A DNA stretch of 64,000 nucleotides from Bacteroidota bacterium (GTDB lineage: Bacteria > Bacteroidota > Bacteroidia > B-17B0 > Aurantibacillaceae): contig JADJDM010000008.1 in assembly GCA_016702705.1 (NCBI GenBank), positions 138,787 to 202,786 on the forward strand, given 5' to 3'. The position numbers and the translations under genes are program-made. Below, piece by piece: positions 53,342 through 62,321 of this stretch. The stretch's first letter is position 1. Every line of letters starts with the position of its first letter. A model generated the notes under the pieces. The model was not told the origin of the DNA. It saw only the letters and a list, made by a program, of their open reading frames with translations, and searched no databases.

Positions 53342-54943
53342 ATGATTAAATTAAACTATAAATCAGTGCTGTCGGTGGTTGCGGGCTCAATGCTAATCGC
53401 ATCTTGTGGTACCGAACGTTCACCCGTAACTGGATGGGCTTACAACGATCCTCAAAATGGTGGTTTTGAAAAAGTTCCATACGAAGAACAAGAAACTGGA
53501 CCTGGCTTGGTTCTAATTGAAGGTGGTACTTTCACTTTTGGTAGAACTGAACAAGACGTTACTTACGATTGGAACAATGTTCCTCGCCGTGTAACTGTTT
53601 CTTCTTTTTATATGGATGAAACTGAGGTAAGCAATTTCTCTTATTTAGAATATTTATATTGGACAAACCGTGTTTTTGGCCCTTCATATCCTGAAGTTTA
53701 CTTAAAAGCATTGCCTGATACATTAGTATGGCGTGAAAAATTAGCTTATAATGAGCCTTACGTAGAATATTATTTACGTCACCCTGCATATAGAGATTAT
53801 CCTGTAGTTGGTGTAAACTGGTTACAAGCAAATGATTTCTGTTCTTGGAGAACTGATCGTGTTAATGAGTTCATATTAATTCGTGAAGGTTTATTAGAGC
53901 ACGTTCCAACTCCAACAGAAACTGATTATTTCAGTACTGAGTCTTATTTAGCTGGTAAATGGGGCGGGCAATTAAAACAAAAATTACCTTCATTTGATGA
54001 TCAAGCTCCTGAAAGAGATGTAAGAATGGAAGATGGTATCTTTTTACCTAAATATCGTTTACCAACAGAAGCTGAGTGGGAATACGCATCTTACGGTTTA
54101 ATTGGTAACACAATTGGTGAGCGTATTACAGATAGAAGAATTTATCCTTGGAATGGACATGGTGTTCGTAATCCGGAAGAAAAATATATTGGTCAAATTA
54201 TGGCTAACTTTGTTAGAGGTAATGGTGATTATATGGGGGTTGCAGGTTGGTTAAATGATAATGCCGATGTTACAGCTCCTGTTTATTCATACTGGCCAAA
54301 TGATTATGGTTTATATCACATGGCAGGTAACGTTTCGGAGTGGGTATTGGATGTTTATCGTCCTTTAACTTCTGAAGATGCTGATGAATTCCGTCCTTTC
54401 CGTGGAAATGTTTTCCAAACACAACAACGCGATTCTACTGACGGAACAATACTAGTAAATGATAACGTTCCAATTTATCAAAAATTCAAGCATTCAGTAT
54501 CTAAACCAGTTGGAACAAATGGTTCTAATGTTGGAACTGTTGAAGAAGTTGTAGAAGATAGTATTTTGGTTTCAATACCTGGAAGAGTTATGTGGAGAGA
54601 TGTTAGTATTAATTACGCTTCAGATAATTTAGATGAAAGAAGAAATTACAAAACTGCTGATTACATTGGTGAAAAAGATGGTGATGTTAACTCATCAATT
54701 TACTTCGATCAAGGTGAAGATGCTTATACCACTAAAGCTGGTAAATTAATGTACGAATACGCTAAAACATCTTTAGTAAATGATGTGGCACATGTTTACA
54801 AAGGTGGTTCTTGGAGAGACCGTGCATATTGGTTAAACCCAGGTACTAGAAGATTCTTAGATCAACGTCAATCATTAGCTTACTTAGGTTTCCGTTGTGC
54901 AATGACCAGAGTTGGTAGCCCAGCAGGTTTAGGTGGAAAATAA
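53342..54943 (+). CDS. gldJ: Gliding motility lipoprotein GldJ
   Basis: GldJ is an outer-membrane lipoprotein needed for gliding and T9SS function, with a formylglycine-generating-enzyme-like (SUMF1) fold. The 533-residue protein has a lipoprotein signal (VAGSMLIASCGTE, cysteine near residue 22) and SUMF1 landmarks: GLVLIEGGTFTFGRTEQDVT near 55, SFYMDETEVSNFSYLEYLYW near 83, DYPVVGVNWLQANDFCSWR, YRLPTEAEWEYASYGL near 240, GLYHMAGNVSEWVLDVY near 322, and VYKGGSWRDRAYWLNPGTRR near the end. A terminator follows. Position beside porU, porV and a PorP/SprF gene supports the call. Confidence 0.96.
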   Translation: MIKLNYKSVLSVVAGSMLIASCGTERSPVTGWAYNDPQNGGFEKVPYEEQETGPGLVLIEGGTFTFGRTEQDVTYDWNNVPRRVTVSSFYMDETEVSNFSYLEYLYWTNRVFGPSYPEVYLKALPDTLVWREKLAYNEPYVEYYLRHPAYRDYPVVGVNWLQANDFCSWRTDRVNEFILIREGLLEHVPTPTETDYFSTESYLAGKWGGQLKQKLPSFDDQAPERDVRMEDGIFLPKYRLPTEAEWEYASYGLIGNTIGERITDRRIYPWNGHGVRNPEEKYIGQIMANFVRGNGDYMGVAGWLNDNADVTAPVYSYWPNDYGLYHMAGNVSEWVLDVYRPLTSEDADEFRPFRGNVFQTQQRDSTDGTILVNDNVPIYQKFKHSVSKPVGTNGSNVGTVEEVVEDSILVSIPGRVMWRDVSINYASDNLDERRNYKTADYIGEKDGDVNSSIYFDQGEDAYTTKAGKLMYEYAKTSLVNDVAHVYKGGSWRDRAYWLNPGTRRFLDQRQSLAYLGFRCAMTRVGSPAGLGGK

Positions 54944-54963
54944 TAAATCAAATTAATAATTTA

Positions 54964-54996
54964 AACCCCGTCCTAAATTTCGGACGGGGTTTTTTA
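54964..54996 (+). terminator. Rho-independent terminator after gldJ
   Basis: Stem aaccccgtcc pairs with ggacggggtt around a short AT loop and runs into six T residues, 21 bases after the gldJ stop. Confidence 0.9.
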
Positions 54997-55006
54997 TTTC
55001 AATTAT

Positions 55007-55438
55007 ATGAAAGTAACAGTAAACGTAAAACTAGTTAACAGCAAATTTGATCATGATATAGCAATTGCTCTATATGAAGGTGATGAAAGTGAAGAGAATA
55101 TAAAATACTTGTGGGAAGACGAATTTGAAGTTTTAGGAGATATAGAATCGTTTAAAGTAAAAAACAATGCAATCTATACACTTGAAGGAATAAAAACAGA
55201 CGACAATAAGTTTTCTTTTGAAATTTGGGACATGACAATTGTTGAGTGTATTGATAAGGAAGGAAAAATTAATCAATTTTCCTTTTCAAAAAAATTAGTA
55301 AAGTCAACAGAGAAATTACAAGATGAAAAAACGAAGGATATTGTCTTTAACGTATTGCTTACCGACAAGCTTGAGCATGTAAACCCAATGGATGGTTTAT
55401 ATATTTTAAAGTCACATTTTCCGAAAGAATTATTGTAA
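55007..55438 (+). CDS. Unrecognised small cytoplasmic protein
   Basis: This 143-residue acidic protein has no signal peptide or membrane segment. It alternates strands and charged turns (VTVNVKLVNSKFDHDIAIAL, YLWEDEFEVLGDIESFKV, KFSFEIWDMTIVECIDKEG), ending DGLYILKSHFPKELL. I recognise no family. The start ATG is clear, about ten bases beyond the gldJ terminator, so either it has its own promoter within the terminator region or depends on read-through. Coding quality is good, with base use like its neighbours. Confidence 0.7.
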   Translation: MKVTVNVKLVNSKFDHDIAIALYEGDESEENIKYLWEDEFEVLGDIESFKVKNNAIYTLEGIKTDDNKFSFEIWDMTIVECIDKEGKINQFSFSKKLVKSTEKLQDEKTKDIVFNVLLTDKLEHVNPMDGLYILKSHFPKELL

Positions 55439-55463
55439 TCTGAGTTGAACAAAATTATAATCG

Positions 55464-55471
55464 TACTTTTG
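55464..55471 (+). promoter_or_regulatory. -7 element immediately before a GTG start
   Basis: TACTTTTG ends four bases before the GTG at 55476, where transcription itself would be expected to start. A TTG lies at 55445-55447, with a short 16-base spacer. Confidence 0.4.
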
Positions 55472-55475
55472 CCTT

Positions 55476-56372
55476 GTGTTCAAATCAATTACCAAACATC
55501 ATCTACTTTTACATCTTATTGTATTTATTTGGGGTTGGTCACCAATTCTTGGTAAACAAATATCCCTGCAAGCCCTACAATTGGTTTGGTATCGAATTGG
55601 AATTACTGTAATAGCAATTGCACTTTATAATATTTATATAAAACAAAAATTTAAACTTAGTACAAAACAATACATTTACCTAATTCTAACCGGCGGTGTA
55701 ATTGCCTTTCATTGGTTTTGTTTTTATCACGCAATTAAAGTTTCAAATGTATCTGTAACACTTGCTGCATTTGCTACCGGTACTTTATTTACTTCCATTA
55801 CTGAACCTATCTTTTATAAACGTAAAGTTTTATGGTACGAAATGCTATTTGGATTAATAATTATAGCAGCAATTGCAATGATATTTAAAGTAGAAACTAA
55901 ATACGCTTGGGGAATTATATTTGGCGTACTTGCAGCACTTACTTCATCTCTATTTACTGTTTGGAATGGAATATTTGTTAGAGACATTGAATCGCCTGTA
56001 ATTAGTTTAGTTGAATTAGTAGGTGGCTTTCTTTTTTTAAGTGTCTATTTATTACTTAATGGAAACTTTACTCCAGACTTTTTTATATTATCTACCAATG
56101 ATTTATCGTTCCTAATTTTATTTGCAGTTGTAGGAACAGCTTTTCCATTTATTGCAAGTACAAATCTTCTAAAAAAATTAAGTCCATTTACAGTAACTCT
56201 AACCGTTAATTTAGAAACGGTTTATGGCATTATCATCGCTTACATCCTTTGGAAACAAAGCGAACAAATGACTGTTGAGTTTTACATTGCAACTGGCATC
56301 ATATTAAGCGTAATAGTTCTTAATGCAATTTTTAAAACAAAATTGAAAAACCTAAAGTTCAGCAAAAAATGA
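55476..56372 (+). CDS. EamA/DMT-family transporter
   Basis: The 298-residue inner-membrane protein has ten predicted helices in two EamA repeats (HLIVFIWGWSPILGKQISLQ opens the first, AWGIIFGVLAALTSSLFTVW the second, and FPFIASTNLLKKLSPFTVTL with TVYGIIIAYILW belongs to the end of the second). DMT proteins export or import small metabolites; the substrate is unknown. It starts at GTG with almost no leader and its stop overlaps the kinase gene start by four bases (ATGA), so the two are translated together. Confidence 0.9.
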   Translation: MFKSITKHHLLLHLIVFIWGWSPILGKQISLQALQLVWYRIGITVIAIALYNIYIKQKFKLSTKQYIYLILTGGVIAFHWFCFYHAIKVSNVSVTLAAFATGTLFTSITEPIFYKRKVLWYEMLFGLIIIAAIAMIFKVETKYAWGIIFGVLAALTSSLFTVWNGIFVRDIESPVISLVELVGGFLFLSVYLLLNGNFTPDFFILSTNDLSFLILFAVVGTAFPFIASTNLLKKLSPFTVTLTVNLETVYGIIIAYILWKQSEQMTVEFYIATGIILSVIVLNAIFKTKLKNLKFSKK

Positions 56373-58228
56373 ATTATAATATACTTTTTGTAATACTAAG
56401 TATAGTCTTATTCATTTCCTGTAAACAAAATGAGAAGGAAACGGATATTGAAGAAATAAATCGACTTTACATTAAGGCTGAAGAATATGGCTACAGGAAT
56501 TTTGATTCAGTTAAATTTTGTGCAGAAAAAATTGCAATTCTCTCCACTTCAGATAATTTATTAGGGCAAGCTAAATCTCAAGCACTCTTCGGAGTATATC
56601 ATTTTAAAAAATCTAACTATTTATTATCTATAAAACATTGTGAAAATGCTCTTAAATTGTTAAAAGAGAACCCAAATGCAAAAATAGAGGCAGATGTTTT
56701 CGTAATACTTGGAGCAAGCAACAAAGCACAAAGTAATCAAGATAAAGCCATCGAATATTATTTACGTGCATTAAAAATAGGTAAAAAAACAACTGATACA
56801 ATAACGATTTTAAAAGCCACCAATAGCCTAGCACGAATTAATCAAGAAAACGATAGCATTAAACAAGCCTTTATTTTCGTGAACAATGCTTTAGACATCC
56901 TGAAAAACCCTTATCAACCTCAATACTTAAACACCATACACATTAAAGCAAATTTACTGGGTATGACCGGGCAATTAGATAGCGCAATTGCTATTGACCA
57001 CAAGGGAATAACTATTGCTGATTCAATAAAGACATTTTATTTTAAAAGTCCATTCTTTGACAATTTGGCGAATTGCTATAAAGAAAAAAAAATGTTTGAT
57101 AGTTCATTGTTTTACTTCTATAAAACTATGGAAATAGACTCAATAGAGGGTAACCAAAGATTAATAGGTGACACCTACTTTAACTTAGCTAATTTCTATT
57201 ATGAACAACAAAAGTATGCTGAGGCAGAAAAATGCCTAGCTAGTTCGTTGGAGCTATTTAGAAGAATTGATTTTAAAAAAGGCATGGCGCTTTCATTTGA
57301 TTTGATGGCACAATTAAAACAAAAACAGGAAGACTTAATTGCGACAATTAATTATAAAGATTCCACCGCAATAATGAAAGGAAAATATCTTAATGAGAAA
57401 TCGCAAAGCAAAATTGAAGAGCTTAAAGCCTTATTCGACAATGAAAAAAAAGAAACAGAACTTCAAAAATCAGCTGAAAAACTAACTCAACAAAAATGGA
57501 TAATTATAGTGCTCATTACCCTATTTATATTGATTATTACAATTATTACTCAACTCCTTACAAAACGAAAAAAAGAAAAAGAGATAGTGCTTGAGAAAAA
57601 ACTAATTGAATTGCAACAACAAGCAACAACAAATATATTCGAAGGAGAACAAAAAGAAAGAATGAGGCTAGCACAAGATCTACACGATACAATAGGACAA
57701 AAATTGACTGCACTCAAAATGTATTCTTCAGCTTTGGAGATTAAAAACGAAACCTACAATAAGATGCTTAATGAGGCAATAGAGGAGGTTAGATTTGTTT
57801 CACATAACATTATGCCTGAAATAATTAGTTTAGGACTAAATACTGCATTAAAAGATATAAGCAATAAAATCAACCTAAGTAAAAACATAAAATGTGATTT
57901 AATACTTGATGATAATTTAAAAATCGATTTTGGAAAAGCGAGGAATAACAACATTTATAAAATCATTCAGGAAATCACATCAAACATGATTAAGCACGCT
58001 GAGGCTGATTTAATTACTATTACAATTGTTAGAAGCGAAAATACAACAACTTTTACTGTAAAAGACAATGGTGTGGGTTTTGACACAAGTTTAATAACCA
58101 CAGCAGATGGAATAGGATGGCAAAACATTATAGCTCGTGTAAAATTAATTAATGGGACAATAAATATATTGAGTAATAACAAGGGAACAATTATTAATTT
58201 CGCATTGACAAATGGAACCACAGATTAA
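56369..58228 (+). CDS. TPR lipoprotein sensor histidine kinase (HisKA_3)
   Basis: The 619-residue protein has a lipoprotein-like signal (ILFVILSIVLFISCKQ, cysteine near residue 18), about six periplasmic TPR units (residues 65-330), a coiled coil, a membrane helix (WIIIVLITLFILIITIITQL near 374-393), then a NarX/DesK-type kinase: histidine motif RMRLAQDLHDTIGQKLTALK near 430-450 and ATP-binding IYKIIQEITSNMIKHAEADL with VKDNGVGFD. The next gene, a LuxR-type regulator overlapping by 17 bases, is its partner. A signal peptidase II site on a histidine kinase is unusual, and the cysteine may instead be part of an uncleaved helix. Confidence 0.92.
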   Translation: MNYNILFVILSIVLFISCKQNEKETDIEEINRLYIKAEEYGYRNFDSVKFCAEKIAILSTSDNLLGQAKSQALFGVYHFKKSNYLLSIKHCENALKLLKENPNAKIEADVFVILGASNKAQSNQDKAIEYYLRALKIGKKTTDTITILKATNSLARINQENDSIKQAFIFVNNALDILKNPYQPQYLNTIHIKANLLGMTGQLDSAIAIDHKGITIADSIKTFYFKSPFFDNLANCYKEKKMFDSSLFYFYKTMEIDSIEGNQRLIGDTYFNLANFYYEQQKYAEAEKCLASSLELFRRIDFKKGMALSFDLMAQLKQKQEDLIATINYKDSTAIMKGKYLNEKSQSKIEELKALFDNEKKETELQKSAEKLTQQKWIIIVLITLFILIITIITQLLTKRKKEKEIVLEKKLIELQQQATTNIFEGEQKERMRLAQDLHDTIGQKLTALKMYSSALEIKNETYNKMLNEAIEEVRFVSHNIMPEIISLGLNTALKDISNKINLSKNIKCDLILDDNLKIDFGKARNNNIYKIIQEITSNMIKHAEADLITITIVRSENTTTFTVKDNGVGFDTSLITTADGIGWQNIIARVKLINGTINILSNNKGTIINFALTNGTTD

Positions 58229-58859
58229 TATTCTTCTAGCTGACGACCATCAAATTATAATTGATGGGATTAATTTTATGTTTAAAAATGAACCGACGAT
58301 TAATATTATTGGAGCATTTACAAACACAAATGATGTACTTAACTTTTTAAGTACTTCCAATCAAAAAATAGACATTGTAATTTCTGATATAAATATGCCT
58401 ACAATTTCAGGTATAGAATTATGCAGAAAAATTAAAGAAGATCACACTGGAATAAGAGTATTGATTTTGTCAATGTATAATTCAAAAGAAATGGTTAAAG
58501 AGGCACTCTTAGCCGAAGCAGATGGTTACGTTCTTAAATCAGATGGAAAGGAAACACTCATTAAAGCATTAACAAAAATAAACAACAATGGAACATTTTT
58601 TTCCGAAGAAATAATTCCAATCATAATAAGTCAATATAAAAACCATACTCACAAGGAAACATCAATCCCTTTATCTCGAAGAGAGGAGGAAGTTTTAAAT
58701 CTGATAGTAAATGAATACACAAGCAAAGAAATAGCAGAAAAACTTTTTATCAGTAAACAAACTGTAGATACTCATAGACTGAACATCATGAGTAAAACAG
58801 GCTGCAAAAGTTTAGTCGGGCTAATTAAATTCGCAGTAAAGTCTGGTTATATCAGCTAA
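58212..58859 (+). CDS. NarL/LuxR-family response regulator
   Basis: This 215-residue regulator has a receiver domain (ILLADDHQIIIDGINFMF at residues 6-23, phosphorylated aspartate in DIVISDINMPTISG near 59, VLILSMYNSKEM near 87, lysine in GYVLKSDGKE near 108) and a C-terminal LuxR helix-turn-helix (LSRREEEVLNLIVNEYTSKE, IAEKLFISKQTVDTHRLNIM). It overlaps the kinase gene by 17 bases, indicating translational coupling. Targets are unknown; the T9SS-exported protein 95 bases downstream is a possible one by position. Confidence 0.94.
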   Translation: MEPQINILLADDHQIIIDGINFMFKNEPTINIIGAFTNTNDVLNFLSTSNQKIDIVISDINMPTISGIELCRKIKEDHTGIRVLILSMYNSKEMVKEALLAEADGYVLKSDGKETLIKALTKINNNGTFFSEEIIPIIISQYKNHTHKETSIPLSRREEEVLNLIVNEYTSKEIAEKLFISKQTVDTHRLNIMSKTGCKSLVGLIKFAVKSGYIS

Positions 58860-58954
58860 TTAAAATCCATACATATATGGATATTAAATCCCCAATTACA
58901 CTGATTGTTTCTAGGGTGTCATAAAGTAATTTTACATCGAATTAAATTATAATT

Positions 58955-60677
58955 ATGAAAAAGATAATCTTAGCAATTCTACTAATACAGGCAAATTTTG
59001 TAAGAACCCAAAACAATTCCCAAGCTTTTGATTGGGCTATCAATCCAGGCTCAGCATCAAATGAAATAAATTCCATAAAACACAATTCATTGGGTGAGGT
59101 GCTAACCTTATTTCAAATAAGGGATAGTGCAAAATTTGCAGGCAATGCAGTTGTTTCCTTACCATTATCAGGTTATCCAACAGATAACTTTTTTCATAGG
59201 CAAAACATTACCTAATGGCACTGGACAAATATTAATAGAAAGAGGTAATTCATCCAGCAATGTATATTCAGTTTTTTCAGATTTTGTTTTAGACAATAAT
59301 GACGATATAATTATAGGTGGGAGAACCTCTGTAGGAAACGATTTTGGAAATGGAGTAACACTAACAAGCAAAGGCTATTTCATTGCAAAATACAATAATC
59401 AAGGTGTTGCGCAGTGGGCGAGAACATACAATTTTGGCAATCCAAATATCACCTCATTTTCTACTGAACCTTGGAAACTAAAATGCTTACCAAACGGAGA
59501 AATTTTAGCAATAAGAATTGAAAACAATAGATTCAATTTGATTCGCTTAGACCAAAATGGCAATGAATTACAAAACACTATAATTAATTTACAAAGCCCA
59601 GGAAGTAATACTTTAAGATCATCTTATAACAATTGTATTGCAGACGACAATGGCAATTTCTATTTATATATAAACTCAACAAATAATCAAATTGTTATTA
59701 ATAATGACACAACAAAAATTACAAACGGTTCGCATCCAGCTACTGCTTTTATATTTGCTTATGATAAATTTGGAGTAAAACGATACTCGAAAGCATGGAG
59801 AGGGTCAATTAAAGATATTGCTTTAGAAAAACAAACTTCAAACTTATTTATTAGCTGGGTACAATATGGTGGTCAGCAAAATCTTGCTCCAATGGATAAT
59901 TTAAATGGAAACAACGGAACATTCATCGATAGTTTTAGTGGTATTGTTTGCACAGATAGTAATGGAAATTTCATAAAAAAATCTGTAGACAATCAGCCAG
60001 AAGAATATCCATACGAAGCTATTTTACCCATTAATAACGGCAGGTTATTAGCCACATTCAAGCATAGTTCATCAACTGTTTTAAATGCAGGAACCCAAAC
60101 ATACTCAGCACCGACTGGTAGTTTATTTACTTGGGTTGAACTTGATGCAAATTTAAATAGAGATTATTTTGTGGCTGAGCCAAATATAAATCAAAGTAAT
60201 TCAACACCATTACCTTTTATGTCATGCTTTAACTCAAAAGTTGTTGTAGGTTTAGATTGGTTTGCAAGCGACCAAAATTCAATTAGTATTAATGGAATTA
60301 CCCTTACTGCAAATGATCAAAGCACTACATTTCCAATACGATACAATTCACCCTTCAACATGTTTGGCACTGATGTAACCCTAGCACAATTTGACAGGTC
60401 AACACTAGCAACAATAGGCTTAAATCCTGAAGATAACGTACTATCTGACATAATGCTATTTCCAAATCCAGCAACTAATGAATTTACAATACATTTAGAA
60501 GAACTAGACAATCAAAGTGTATTAAGTTTAACTAATTTACTTGGCCAAAAATTTATCACTTTGCCAATTACAGAGAAGATTAATGTTATTAATACAAGTA
60601 AATTAAATAGAGGTGTTTATCTTGTAACTATATCCAACGGAAAAACAATAATTCAAAAGAAATTACTGGTAGAATAA
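58955..60677 (+). CDS. T9SS-exported protein with propeller-like repeats (frameshifted)
   Basis: The secreted protein of about 573 residues starts MKKIILAILLIQANFVRTQ. The first frame stops at 59215, but removing one T from the run at 59189-59194 joins SGYPTDNFF to IGKTLPNGTGQILIERG in the main frame. The middle has repeated NDDIIIGG- and NGEILAIR-like strands of the SBBP or beta-propeller type (YFIAKYNNQGVAQWARTYNF, AFIFAYDKFGVKRYSKAW), as in many Bacteroidota surface proteins. The end is a classical T9SS sorting domain (IMLFPNPATNEFTIHLEELD, then LNRGVYLVTISNGKTIIQKK). Ligand unknown. Confidence 0.85.
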
Positions 60678-60796
60678 AATAAACTCCTTATTTTATTAAG
60701 CTTGTTTATCGCGTTAGCGGACCAATTATTTAATGTGTATTTATTAGTATCAATAAAGAAAACACAAGTAACAACAAAATCTCATCCCTTAAATTC

Positions 60797-62257
60797 ATGA
60801 ACTTAAGATATTGCTTACCCTTATTATTAGTTATTACTCAAATTTCATTTTCCCAAACCAGATTTAATGCAGTTACCAAACTAACAACTGCAGGGTTTGA
60901 AATAAGTCAACCAACTTACATTTCTGGTATAAAAGGAATTGGTTACATGTATGGGCCTCGTATACAAATTGCAGGTATTGGAGAAATCGGTTATTCTCTT
61001 GGGAATGCGGTAACAAGTGACAATAAATTTTACACCAAATCAAATCAATATTACATTGGATTTCAATACCCATTTTTATTATTAAAAAAATCGAATGTAA
61101 ATTTAGGTCCCATAATAGGTTTACGTTTTATGGCGCATGAATCAGTTAACCCATATCACATTAGAGATGAATTTAATGAGGCAGGTTTTGGAGTCGCAGT
61201 TCCTGTTGGATTAATGATAAAATTAGGGCCGATAAATGTTTCTGCAAAATACCATTTTCAAGCGGTTTACAATTTCTCGAAGGGCACAGCTTTAAAAGGA
61301 ACAACAGCTTATCCATCGCTTTCGGTTGCTTTTTCTCCAATGAATTTATTCATGAATCCCAAAGACTTTAGTCATACAGGGCTTACTTCTTGGATGACAA
61401 ATTATAGCAAGGAGTTGCTTGGATACAAGGCAACTTATACAACAGAAGGGACTGCATATAATGCCGTTTACTTAGAATCTTGGACACAACATTATGGAAA
61501 TCATACTGAAAAAGCCACTGATGTTCAACCATATTTTTTTATTGGGCCAAGGGTAAACACTAATTACACTAGTTTTAATAAAAACAAGGTAGTTTCTGGA
61601 ATCGGCATAAACATGGGCCTTAGAAGAGGCTTGTGGTTTCTAAATTCATTTTACGAAAAATCAGATGTTAACTTTAACGAGCCCGTAAGTCGTCAATCAG
61701 ACTCTACTTCATTTAGATCCCCAACGAATCCTTATCACTCTAAAAGAACAGATGGCACTTTTGAAAATTCTGCACGCTTTGGAGGGCAAATAGGTATCGA
61801 ATTAGTAAACCTAGGTTTAGGAAAAAAATTCATTTATGCTGAGGACAAAAGAAAAATGAAAAGAGTTACTTCGCACTATTATTGTGCGCCATTTTTTGGG
61901 TATGGAAAAGTTCAATTAGGAAAACTTAAATTCAACACTGATTCGAGTGAAGTTGCATATCAATCATACCTTGATAGTTTACCAATAGCCGAAAGAAATA
62001 CGGTTGAAAAAAACATTTATCTTAGTCCGAAAAGTTTAGATTTCTATACCATTGGTGTTCAGGCAGGCCTTGGTGCTGTTGCATTTAATGTTGAATACAA
62101 TCTATATCAAAAAACATATAAAAAACTAAATACAATCAACATAGGGCTCGCTTTAAACGTTCCAATTATTCGAGTTGGAAGAGCAATGAAAGCTGCAGTT
62201 ATAATGAATAAGCAAAAGAAAAAACTAAAAAAAGAATTAAAAACAGAAAAAAAATAA
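60797..62257 (+). CDS. Predicted outer-membrane beta-barrel protein
   Basis: The 486-residue protein has a signal peptide (YCLPLLLVITQISFSQ) and a strand-rich body with many glycine and aromatic turns (YGPRIQIAGIGEIGYSLGN, YIGFQYPFLLLKK, VNLGPIIGLRFMAHE, LDFYTIGVQAGLGAVAFNVE). It ends in a strongly basic tail (KQKKKLKKELKTEKK), odd for a barrel, which normally ends in an aromatic residue, so the tail may be periplasmic. No named family is recognised. The 119-base gap before it holds no visible gene. It is followed by the esterase gene 64 bases downstream. Confidence 0.75.
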   Translation: MNLRYCLPLLLVITQISFSQTRFNAVTKLTTAGFEISQPTYISGIKGIGYMYGPRIQIAGIGEIGYSLGNAVTSDNKFYTKSNQYYIGFQYPFLLLKKSNVNLGPIIGLRFMAHESVNPYHIRDEFNEAGFGVAVPVGLMIKLGPINVSAKYHFQAVYNFSKGTALKGTTAYPSLSVAFSPMNLFMNPKDFSHTGLTSWMTNYSKELLGYKATYTTEGTAYNAVYLESWTQHYGNHTEKATDVQPYFFIGPRVNTNYTSFNKNKVVSGIGINMGLRRGLWFLNSFYEKSDVNFNEPVSRQSDSTSFRSPTNPYHSKRTDGTFENSARFGGQIGIELVNLGLGKKFIYAEDKRKMKRVTSHYYCAPFFGYGKVQLGKLKFNTDSSEVAYQSYLDSLPIAERNTVEKNIYLSPKSLDFYTIGVQAGLGAVAFNVEYNLYQKTYKKLNTINIGLALNVPIIRVGRAMKAAVIMNKQKKKLKKELKTEKK

Positions 62258-62321
62258 AACCATAACCTAGATTTTCATTTGGTTTTAATTTGAACATCAT
62301 GTACCTTTATTAAAAGTTTAC

